From assembly GCA_017308345.1 (NCBI GenBank), contig JAFKFE010001155.1, positions 1 to 7,574 of the forward strand: a DNA stretch of 7,574 nt, read 5' to 3'. The notes beneath the pieces are model-generated. The model searched no databases and had not been told where the DNA came from. It saw nothing but the letters and a program-made list of their open reading frames with translations. A program made the translations under genes and the position numbers. The stretch is from Alphaproteobacteria bacterium. GTDB lineage: Bacteria; Pseudomonadota; Alphaproteobacteria; Rhizobiales; Rhizobiaceae. Below, in pieces: positions 1 to 5,590 of this stretch. The stretch's first letter is position 1. The number at the start of each line of letters is the position of its first letter.

Positions 1-177
1 AGCGTCGAGAACATCGGGGCGCGGCGGCTGCAGACGGTGATGGAGCGCGTGCTGGACGAAATCTCCTACGACGCTCCGGACCGCAACGGCACCGCCGTCA
101 CCATCGACGCCGCCTATGTCGAGAAGCATGTCGGCGACCTGTCGCGCAACACCGACCTGTCGCGCTTCATCCTCTGA
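1..177 (+). CDS. hslU: HslU (ClpY) ATPase subunit of the HslUV protease, C-terminal end only
   Basis: The open frame from base 1 encodes 58 residues and a TGA stop; the 5' part lies outside the window. HslU is the AAA+ unfoldase that feeds substrates into the HslV peptidase chamber in the cytoplasm. The fragment shows the family's C-terminal small-domain stretch ([20 protein letters not shown]) and the characteristic end NTDLSRFIL. It is known for this family that the C-terminal tail docks into HslV pockets and activates the protease, so an intact DLSRFIL end fits a functional protein. hslV would be expected upstream, outside the window. A strong hairpin follows 8 bases after the stop. The identification is close to certain from the tail alone. 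Confidence 0.95.
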   Translation, partial: SVENIGARRLQTVMERVLDEISYDAPDRNGTAVTIDAAYVEKHVGDLSRNTDLSRFIL

Positions 178-185
178 GCCCTTGA

Positions 186-217
186 GTTTCGGGCTGGCTT
201 TCCGGCCGGCCCGAAAC
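186..217 (+). terminator. Hairpin terminator after hslU
   Basis: GTTTCGGGC (186-194) pairs perfectly with GCCCGAAAC (209-217). The stem continues inward through a T-G wobble and then GGC/GCC, giving about 13 pairs around a six-base loop (199-204). It starts 8 bases after the hslU stop. There is no clear T-run after it, so it may be a weak or Rho-assisted terminator, or a 3' stabilising hairpin. The structure is seen directly; the terminator role is inferred from position. Confidence 0.7.
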
Positions 218-257
218 GCCCGCTCCATGCGAGGTGTGGCCAAATGGAAGCATCCGG

Positions 258-273
258 CCACCATTCTTGGTGG
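258..273. repeat. Small intergenic hairpin
   Basis: CCACCA (258-263) and TGGTGG (268-273) form a perfect 6-bp stem with a four-base loop. It lies in the gap between hslU and the DUF1402 gene. No function can be assigned; in sequence this GC-rich it could be chance. Confidence 0.3.
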
Positions 274-335
274 TGGGCGGCAGCCCTCTCTCGACTCTGC
301 CGGGCGCTTTACCTAGGTTGCCGCCGTTTCCGAAA

Positions 336-379
336 GCAATTTCAGGAAAAGTGTCCAGCGGCTTTCCGCCTGAAATTGC
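336..379. repeat. Rhizobial-type palindromic intergenic repeat
   Basis: GCAATTTCAGG (336-346) and CCTGAAATTGC (369-379) are a perfect 11-bp inverted repeat around a 22-base centre. The centre can form a competing inner pairing (AAAG at 348-351 with CTTT at 362-365). The pattern (AATTnCAGGAAAAGTGT, then CGGnTTTCCG, then AATTGCGT) resembles a short palindromic element I recall as common between genes in Mesorhizobium and related genomes. The palindrome is seen directly; membership in a dispersed family is from memory and was not searched. No coding potential is visible in 218-439. Confidence 0.6.
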
Positions 380-404
380 GTTCAATCAAAATGGTTGGGG
401 TGGA

Positions 405-434
405 TCGGCGATAGCCGAGCCGCCCCAAGGCGGC
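405..434 (+). promoter_or_regulatory. Tandem leader hairpins covering the ribosome binding site of the DUF1402 gene
   Basis: Two adjacent perfect hairpins lie just before the ATG at 440. The first is TCGGC-GATA-GCCGA (405-418). The second is GCCGCC-CCAA-GGCGGC (419-434). The only purine-rich Shine-Dalgarno-like bases (AAGG, 427-430) are in the loop and 3' arm of the second hairpin, five to twelve bases from the start. This could limit translation until the hairpin opens. The pairings are seen; a regulatory role is inference. Confidence 0.4.
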
Positions 435-439
435 GGCGC

Positions 440-1399
440 ATGAAGAGATATCTACTCCTGTTGATTGGCCTCGTACTGGCGGCGGCGGTGACGATCGCCG
501 ACGCCGCGACCATGGTGCCGCCGGGCAATCGCAACGCCGTGCAGCCGGATATCCCCGGCGCGTCCAGCCGGCGCACCCAGGCCACCAACACCACCTTCCA
601 GGCCAAGTACCGCAAGGTCTACGCGCTGCTGCAGAACGATGCCGAGCTGCGCGGCAAGATCAGGAAGGTGGCGGCTGCCTACGGCATCGATCCGATGCAT
701 ATCGTAGGCGCCATCGTCGGCGAGCACACCTACAATGTCGACGCCTATGACAGGCTGCAGACCTATTACGTCAAGGCGATGTCGTATCTGTCGAGCAAGC
801 TCACCTTTGCCTATGAGGGCGAGGACGTCAGCGATTTTGTCCAGCGGCCGGAATTCAGGAAATGCGACGGCATGGACGACAGCTATGATCTGTGGGAATG
901 CCGTGAGCAGGTCTGGAACCATGCCTTCCGCGGCAAGACGGTCGGGGGGACGAGCTTCCCCAACGACCGCTTCGGCGCCACTTTCTTCCAGCCCTATTAT
1001 GCCGGCCAGACCTTCGGGCTCGGCCAGCTCAACCCGCTGACCGCGTTGCAGATGAGCGATCTCGTGCACAAGGTCTCGGGCCTGCCGAAGCTCGATGTCA
1101 ATGACCCCAACGCGGTCTACAAGACCATCATGGACCCCGACCTGACGCTGCCCTATGTCGCCGCGACCATCAGGAAGTCGATCGACGCCTATCGCGGCAT
1201 CGCCGGATTCGACATCTCCCACAATCCGGGGCTCACCGCCACGCTCTACAATGTCGGCAATCCCGAGCAGCGCGCCTATGCGCTGAAGGCCGAGAATGAC
1301 AAGCGCCACGCCGCCGGCCAGCCGGAAAAGCTGCCCGAGGAGAACTATTACGGCTGGCTGGTCAACGACAAGCTGGATGAGCTGAAGGCGCTGTTCTAG
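440..1399 (+). CDS. Exported DUF1402 family protein, lytic-transglycosylase-like
   Basis: The protein is 319 residues with an N-terminal signal peptide: MKR, a hydrophobic run to about residue 19, and a likely cut near ADA (21-23). I prefer the ATG at 440 over the in-frame ATG at 395, because the longer form would put an arginine-rich stretch before the signal peptide. I recognise the sequence as the rhizobial DUF1402 type, commonly found beside hslUV; no function is established. Three motifs in order resemble family-1 lytic transglycosylases (SLT fold): a glutamate in IVGAIVGEH (E95), FGLGQLNP (192-199, compare GLMQLMP) and TATLYNVGNP (266-275, compare AYNAG). The gap between the first two is far longer than usual and contains two cysteines (C142, C154) that could pair. 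It may cut or bind peptidoglycan in the periplasm; that is inference. It ends six bases before the convergent mocF stop. Confidence 0.85.
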   Translation: MKRYLLLLIGLVLAAAVTIADAATMVPPGNRNAVQPDIPGASSRRTQATNTTFQAKYRKVYALLQNDAELRGKIRKVAAAYGIDPMHIVGAIVGEHTYNVDAYDRLQTYYVKAMSYLSSKLTFAYEGEDVSDFVQRPEFRKCDGMDDSYDLWECREQVWNHAFRGKTVGGTSFPNDRFGATFFQPYYAGQTFGLGQLNPLTALQMSDLVHKVSGLPKLDVNDPNAVYKTIMDPDLTLPYVAATIRKSIDAYRGIAGFDISHNPGLTATLYNVGNPEQRAYALKAENDKRHAAGQPEKLPEENYYGWLVNDKLDELKALF

Positions 1400-1405
1400 C
1401 AGACC

Positions 1406-2632
1406 TTATGCCGCCAGCAGCGACTTCAGCTTGACCGTTTGCGATCCGAGCGCCTCAGGCGCCGGCGCTGCCCGTTTTGCGATCAGCATCTCCGCCAGCC
1501 GGATGTCGCGCGCTACCGCGTTGCCGGGACCGATTCCGCTGGCGGCGACCAGCCTGCCGTCCTCGGCCAGATGGAACAGGATGAAGGCGCCGTCGTCGAG
1601 GTCGCGCCGCACTGTCGAGCGGCCCTCGTCGGAAAGCCCGGCGATCTGCAGTGTCAAGCCGTATTGATCCGACCAGAACCACGGCACGGCGGCATGCGCC
1701 TCGTCGGCGCCGAGCATGTTCTTCGCGGCCAGGGCGCCCTGCTCCTGCGCGTTGCGCCAGGCTTCGAGCCGCACCCGACGCCCGCCATAGACGGCGAGTG
1801 GGAACGAACAGCAGTCGCCAGCGGCGAAGATGTCCGGATCTTCCGTGCGCAGCGTGCCATCGACCGCGATGCCGTTGTCGATTGTGAGCCCGGCTTCAGC
1901 GGCAAGCGCCGTCACCGGCACGGCGCCGATGCCGATCACCGCGACATCGGCGGCGATCTCCTGGCCGTCGGCCAGCGCGATGCGAACCTCGGCGCCGTTG
2001 TCGGCGATGGAAGCGATGCCCTGGCCGGCGAGCACCTTCACGCCCTCGGCCTCATGCGCCTTGTGGATGATTTCGGCGATCTCGGCCGGCACGCCGCGCA
2101 TGAGGATGCGCGGCTGGGCCTCGATGACGGTGACGGATGCACCCAGTTTTCGTGACGACGCGGCAAGCTCGAGCCCGATGAAGCCGCCGCCGATGATGGC
2201 GACCCGGTTGCCGGCGCTGAGATGGGCGCGGATGGCCAAGGCGTCGCTGAAGGTCCTGAGATAGACGCAGCGACCGCCAAGCCCCGGCATCGGCAGCTTG
2301 CGCGGCGCCGATCCGGTCGCCAGCAAAAGCTTTTCATATGGCAGGGAAGAGCCGTCCGACAGCCGCACGGCATGGGCTGCTCTGTCGATCGCGACGGCCC
2401 GGACGGAATGGATATGCCGGATCGAGCGCTCGGCCAGCAGCTCGTCGCTGGCGATCGCCTTGATGGCGGGCGACTCGCCGGTCATCGCTTCCTTCGACAG
2501 CGGTGGCCGCTCATAGGGCAAATGCGGCTCGTCGCCGATCAGCGTGACCGGCCCTCCATAGCCGAGATCGCGCAGCGCAAGCGCCGCGCGCCCGCCGCAC
2601 TCGCCTGCTCCGACGATCACCATCCCCGCCAT
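1406..2632 (-). CDS. mocF: MocF, FAD-dependent NAD(P)H ferredoxin reductase
   Basis: The 408-residue protein has the layout of the putidaredoxin-reductase/BphA4 family. An N-terminal FAD Rossmann motif (VIVGAGECGG, residues 5-14) is followed by PYERPPLSK (39-47), the ATGS loop (105-108), an NAD(P)H-binding Rossmann motif (GGGFIG, 148-153), the FAD-binding end IFAAGDCC (268-275) and a C-terminal reductase domain starting near WFWSDQYG (318-325). It would pass electrons from NAD(P)H via FAD to the Rieske ferredoxin MocE. It is the last gene of mocD-mocE-mocF and begins five bases after the mocE stop, so translation is probably coupled. The ATG at 2632 has only a weak upstream signal (GGGTGA); the ATG at 2623, preceded by GGCGGGG, would give a form three residues shorter and fits equally well. 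The length is normal. The pairing with mocD and mocE supports the moc name over other reductases of this family. Confidence 0.88.
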   Translation of the reverse strand: MAGMVIVGAGECGGRAALALRDLGYGGPVTLIGDEPHLPYERPPLSKEAMTGESPAIKAIASDELLAERSIRHIHSVRAVAIDRAAHAVRLSDGSSLPYEKLLLATGSAPRKLPMPGLGGRCVYLRTFSDALAIRAHLSAGNRVAIIGGGFIGLELAASSRKLGASVTVIEAQPRILMRGVPAEIAEIIHKAHEAEGVKVLAGQGIASIADNGAEVRIALADGQEIAADVAVIGIGAVPVTALAAEAGLTIDNGIAVDGTLRTEDPDIFAAGDCCSFPLAVYGGRRVRLEAWRNAQEQGALAAKNMLGADEAHAAVPWFWSDQYGLTLQIAGLSDEGRSTVRRDLDDGAFILFHLAEDGRLVAASGIGPGNAVARDIRLAEMLIAKRAAPAPEALGSQTVKLKSLLAA

Positions 2633-2637
2633 GGTCG

Positions 2638-2952
2638 TCACCCGATCTGGATCAGGACTTTTCCGGCGTCGACCTTGACCGGATAGGTCTTCAGGTTGAC
2701 GCAGACCGGGGCGCCGCGCGCGTCGCCGGTCTTGTAGTTGAAGCGGCCATTGTGCTTGGGGCACTCGATGATGTCGTCCATCACCAGGCCATCGGCCAGG
2801 TGCACCTTCTCATGCGTGCACAGGCCGTCGGTGGCGAAATACTCGTCGTCCGGGCTGCGGTAGATGGCGAAGGTGCGGCCGGCATGGTCGAACCGCATCA
2901 CGTCCTCTTCATCGATGTCTCCGGCCGCGCAGGCCTCGACCCAGTCGCTCAT
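2638..2952 (-). CDS. mocE: MocE, Rieske-type [2Fe-2S] ferredoxin
   Basis: A 104-residue soluble Rieske protein. The cluster ligands are visible as CTH (C45, H47) and CPKH (C64, H67), separated by 16 residues, which is the usual Rieske ferredoxin spacing; the rest matches the typical single-domain length. It would carry single electrons from the reductase MocF to the oxygenase MocD in the cytoplasm. The start at 2952 is preceded by GGAGG with an eight-base spacer, which decides it over a longer frame that begins at 3078 inside mocD. It lies 49 bases after the mocD stop and 5 bases before mocF. The acidic N-terminal region (DIDEEDVMRFD) is typical of bacterial oxygenase ferredoxins. It matches the MocE type known from rhizopine catabolism. 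Confidence 0.92.
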   Translation of the reverse strand: MSDWVEACAAGDIDEEDVMRFDHAGRTFAIYRSPDDEYFATDGLCTHEKVHLADGLVMDDIIECPKHNGRFNYKTGDARGAPVCVNLKTYPVKVDAGKVLIQIG

Positions 2953-3001
2953 TTTCGTCCTCCGCCGGAAGCTTGATTGTCGGGTTGCGCCGATGATCCG
3001 T

Positions 3002-4108
3002 TCATTCGGCCGCGGCCGCCATCGGATTGTCGTTGTGCAGCTCTTCCCGGTAGGGCTTCGCCGTCGCCGGCAGCTCACGCCTGATGAAATAGTCCTCGTT
3101 GCGCAACTGGCGCAGGAAGGCCGGGATCATCTCGCGGTAGCCGGCCAGGATCGACGGCGTCGGCGCCGGCAGGTCGTGCTTGATCAACTCATGCAGCTTC
3201 GGCAGCGCGTGATAGGGCACCATCGGGAACATGTGGTGCTCCACATGGTAGTTCATGTTCCAGTAGATGAACCGGCTGATCGGATTCATGTAGACGGTTC
3301 GGCTGTTCAGCCGGTGATCGGTGACGTTCTCGGCCAATCCGCCATGCTGCAGCAGCCCGGTCATGACGTGATGCCAGGCGCCGTAGAGCCGGGGCAGGCC
3401 AACCAGCATCAGCGGCAGCCACGAGCCGCTATGGATCGCCAGCGCGATCGTCGCGACGTAGATCGCCGACCAGATGCGCGCGATACGGATCGCCTTCGGC
3501 TGTTCCTGCTCGGGAATGAAGGTCTTTTCCGCGGGGCTGATGATGCCGGCGGCATTGCGCAGCATGTCGGTCATCGCATGCCAGGCGTCGAGGATGCCGA
3601 AGAAGTTCAGGACCAGGCGCGCAAGGTCCGGCGGCCGCATGACGGCGATCTCCGGATCGCGGCCGACGATGATGGTGTCGGTGTGGTGGCGCGTATGGCT
3701 CCAGCGCCAGGTCACCGGGTTGCGCATGATCATGAAGCAGGCGAGCTGGTAGACGGCGTCGTTCATCCACTGCGTGCGGAAGGCCGTGCCGTGGCCGCAT
3801 TCGTGCCAGCGGGAATCGGTCGAGGAGCCGTAGAGCACGCTATAGACGAAGAAGAAGGGGACGCACCACCAGGTGCCCCAGAACCAGGCGCCGCCCGCGC
3901 CGCTGAGGATCAGCGCGCCGAGCCAGATGACGGTGTCGCGGATCGCCGGCTGGTCGGAGCGCTGCATCAACTCCTTCATCTGCTTGCGCGGGATCTCGGT
4001 GTGATACCACTCGGCCGCCGCGAGCCCGTTCTCGACCGCGAGCCTGGCGTCCCGCCCGGTCAGGCTATAGTCGCGCGGCGCCGCCGCCGAGTACGTGATT
4101 GCCGTCAT
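3002..4108 (-). CDS. mocD: MocD, membrane di-iron oxygenase of the fatty acid desaturase fold
   Basis: The 368-residue protein carries the three histidine boxes of membrane di-iron desaturases and hydroxylases: HECGH (102-106), HTRHH (138-142) and HVEHH (288-292), plus H255 in LLQHGGLAEN, a likely extra ligand region. Hydrophobic segments at about 58-92, 117-128 and 212-240 fit membrane spans. In the rhizopine pathway MocD is regarded as the oxygenase that removes the O-methyl group of 3-O-methyl-scyllo-inosamine, using electrons from MocF through MocE. The start at 4108 has GGAGG eight bases upstream. This is the first gene of the operon and is divergent from the LacI gene, with a 186-base shared control region. 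Fatty-acid desaturation is the alternative reading, but the dedicated ferredoxin and reductase and the neighbouring polyol importer favour a small-molecule oxygenase. Confidence 0.88.
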   Translation of the reverse strand: MTAITYSAAAPRDYSLTGRDARLAVENGLAAAEWYHTEIPRKQMKELMQRSDQPAIRDTVIWLGALILSGAGGAWFWGTWWCVPFFFVYSVLYGSSTDSRWHECGHGTAFRTQWMNDAVYQLACFMIMRNPVTWRWSHTRHHTDTIIVGRDPEIAVMRPPDLARLVLNFFGILDAWHAMTDMLRNAAGIISPAEKTFIPEQEQPKAIRIARIWSAIYVATIALAIHSGSWLPLMLVGLPRLYGAWHHVMTGLLQHGGLAENVTDHRLNSRTVYMNPISRFIYWNMNYHVEHHMFPMVPYHALPKLHELIKHDLPAPTPSILAGYREMIPAFLRQLRNEDYFIRRELPATAKPYREELHNDNPMAAAAE

Positions 4109-4179
4109 TGGGGTTCCTCCGTCAGCGCCCTGGCGAATGGCCGATCGTGCGGACCCGTGCGTCGCTGACTTTCGACTTC

Positions 4180-4208
4180 ACCATAGCGATAAGGTCTGAT
4201 AGCTTCAA
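4180..4208 (-). promoter_or_regulatory. mocD: Predicted mocD promoter
   Basis: On the minus strand, TTGAAG (4208-4203) and TATGGT (4185-4180) are separated by exactly 17 bases, a fair match to a sigma-70 type promoter, 72 bases upstream of the mocD ATG. One arm of the inverted repeat described separately (4194-4202) fills the spacer, where a bound repressor would block RNA polymerase. This is a prediction from consensus matching by eye. Confidence 0.5.
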
Positions 4209-4244
4209 CATCATAAAGATGGTTTCTATCATTTCCTATCAGAC
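4194..4244. promoter_or_regulatory. Inverted repeat, candidate LacI-family operator pair
   Basis: GTCTGATAG (4194-4202) and CTATCAGAC (4236-4244) are perfect 9-bp inverted copies with centres 42 bases apart, about four helical turns. The core CTATCA occurs again at 4226-4231, ten bases before the second arm's copy. CTGAG repeats at 4244-4248 and 4254-4258, again ten bases apart. The region is AT-rich compared with its surroundings. It lies between mocD and the adjacent LacI-type gene, the normal place for an autoregulated operator. Binding is inferred. Confidence 0.55.
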
Positions 4245-4294
4245 TGAGATATTCTGAGCCGGACAAGTGGGGAAGCATCGAGCGGGGAAGCATT

Positions 4295-5247
4295 ATGGCA
4301 AAGCGGCCGACCATCACCGATCTCGCGCGCGTCTCGGGCGTCAGCGTCGCCACTGTCGACAGGGTGCTGAACAGCCGATTGCCCGTGCGCGAGGAGACGG
4401 CGCGCCGGGTCTACGAGGCCGCCACCGAGATCGGCTACCACGCCGCGGGGCTGATCAGGCAGCGCATGCGCCAGGAACTGCCGGAGTACCGGCTCGGCTT
4501 CCTCCTGCTCAGGGGCAATGATGTCTTCTACGGCGATTTCGCCAGGGAGCTGGAGCTGGCGGTCGCGCAGTCGCAGCGTTTCCGCGGCACCGCCACGATC
4601 GACTTCGCCGCTTCGCTGGCGCCCGACGAGATCGCCGCCCAGATACGCAAGCTGGCGGCCAAATCGAGAGCGATCGCCGTCGTTGGTCCTGATCACCCGA
4701 CGCTGACGGCGGTCGTGGAGGCGTTGAAGGCGAGGGGGCAGCCGGTCTTCTCGCTATTGTCCGACTTCGCCGCCGGCATCCGCGAGGGTTATGTCGGGCT
4801 CGACAATCGCAAGGTCGGGCGCAGCGCGGCCTGGATGATCGCCAAGGCCGCCAGCAAGCCCGGCAAGGTCGCGCTCTTCGTCGGCAGCCACCGCTTCCAC
4901 GGCCATGAGCTGCGCGAGATCGGCTTTCGTTCCTATTTCCGCGAGCACGCACCGGACTTCACCGTGTTGGAGACGGTGGTCAACCTCGAGGCGAATGATG
5001 TGACGCATGACGCCATGCTCGAACGGCGCGCCCGGCGCGCATGCCGGTCGTCATCTGCAACGAGATCAATGCCGTCTCGCGCGCGGCGCTCGCCGACAAC
5101 ATCCTCACCATGGTGATCTCCACGCCGCTTGCGGCGCTCTGCCGGGAGCTCGTCGGACTGATGGCGCATGCCATCGAAAGCGGCGCCGCCAATGCGCCGG
5201 GGCAGACCTTCCTGCCCTTCGACATCTACCTGCCGGAAAACATCTAG
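4295..5247 (+). pseudogene. LacI-family transcriptional regulator, frameshifted with internal deletion
   Basis: The first frame opens with a classic LacI helix-turn-helix (ITDLARVSGVSVATVDRVLN, residues 7-26), then a hinge region and a sugar-binding-type effector domain that is recognisable to about residue 244 (HDAMLER). After that the frame turns into arginine/serine-rich nonsense and stops at 5114-5116. The true C-terminus continues in another frame: MPVVICNEINAVSRAALADN from 5041, ending PFDIYLPENI at 5244, with TAG at 5245-5247. The joined protein would be about 315 residues against about 340 for the family. The missing part should contain the strand and helix with the effector-contact motif between the HPDL-type region and VVICNE. 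The needed deletion is of 3n+1 bases, around 70. The start at 4295 gives the normal N-terminus MAKRPTITDLA. The gene is divergent from mocD and upstream of the importer. An assembly error cannot be excluded. Confidence 0.85.
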
Positions 5248-5256
5248 GCCGCCTGA

Positions 5257-5276
5257 GGTGATGTAATCCATCAGCC
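5257..5276 (+). terminator. Weak hairpin after the LacI gene
   Basis: TGATG (5259-5263) and CATCA (5269-5273) form a small stem, extended by GG/CC across a bulged G. It lies ten bases after the regulator stop and is followed by a short T-rich stretch (GGATTCTTTC). It is a possible weak terminator; the stem is short. Confidence 0.25.
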
Positions 5277-5288
5277 TGACGGATTCTT

Positions 5289-5355
5289 TCACGATCGCTC
5301 CCCGCGATTTCCGGCGCGGGTTTCGCGACCGTGGTTTTCGTCGCGACGATCGTGA
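5289..5355. repeat. Inverted repeat in the importer upstream region
   Basis: TCACGATCG (5289-5297) and CGATCGTGA (5347-5355) are perfect 9-bp inverted copies around a 49-base GC-rich centre that itself has several GCGA/TCGC pairings. It lies upstream of the predicted promoter of the binding-protein gene. It could be part of a terminator-like fold after the LacI gene or a regulatory site; no role can be assigned. Confidence 0.35.
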
Positions 5356-5388
5356 TCGAAAAACCGGCCGCGCCGGTCGGAATCACCC

Positions 5389-5418
5389 TTGACGTTTCCA
5401 AACGAAATGGAATAAATA
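5389..5418 (+). promoter_or_regulatory. Predicted promoter of the binding-protein gene
   Basis: TTGACG (5389-5394) and TAAATA (5413-5418) are spaced by 18 bases, in a locally AT-rich patch of an otherwise GC-rich region. It implies a leader of roughly 165 bases before the ATG at 5591. The spacer contains two overlapping small inverted repeats, CGTTT-CC-AAACG (5393-5404) and TTCCA/TGGAA (5396-5400, 5408-5412), which are possible repressor sites. The GTCTGATAG motif of the mocD side is not found here. The 343-base gap from 5248 to 5590 holds no convincing gene. Confidence 0.5.
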
Positions 5419-5524
5419 TTTCACTAGCTAGGCTTTTTGGTTCTTTCGTTCCGAAGCGTCTGTTTCGAACGGAGGACGAGGCGTTCCATCGAATTGGCGA
5501 CGCCGCATGGCCGCAGGGAGAGAT

Positions 5525-5543
5525 TCCCCGGGCGAACCGGGGA
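5525..5543 (+). promoter_or_regulatory. Leader hairpin upstream of the binding-protein gene
   Basis: TCCCCGG (5525-5531) pairs perfectly with CCGGGGA (5537-5543) around a GCGAA loop. It lies 34 bases before the strong ribosome site GGAGGAG (5578-5584). It may stabilise the 5' end of a highly expressed mRNA; the role is inferred. Confidence 0.35.
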
Positions 5544-5590
5544 TTCCGGTTCAAACGGGTGCAGCCGGACACCAAGTGGAGGAGAAACAA

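Noticed and set aside
452..1309. 285-codon open frame antisense to the DUF1402 gene
   Set aside because: It has no ribosome site and a composition typical of reverse-strand shadows; the plus-strand frame has a signal peptide and conserved motifs.
1439..2155. 238-codon open frame antisense to mocF
   Set aside because: The mocF frame carries both dinucleotide-binding motifs; the antisense frame shows no recognisable domain.
3002..4108. Lipid desaturase for membrane adaptation
   Set aside because: The histidine boxes alone allow it, but the operon with a Rieske ferredoxin and its reductase and the polyol importer nearby match the MocD type better.
2864..4168. 434-codon open frame on the plus strand opposite mocD
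   Set aside because: It is arginine/aspartate-rich low-information sequence and lies antisense to a protein with three intact histidine boxes; it is a by-product of high GC content.
5025..5040. Programmed frameshift as the explanation for the LacI gene break
   Set aside because: There is no slippery heptamer or downstream stimulatory structure, and a frame change alone would not restore the roughly 25 missing codons; deletion or assembly error fits better.
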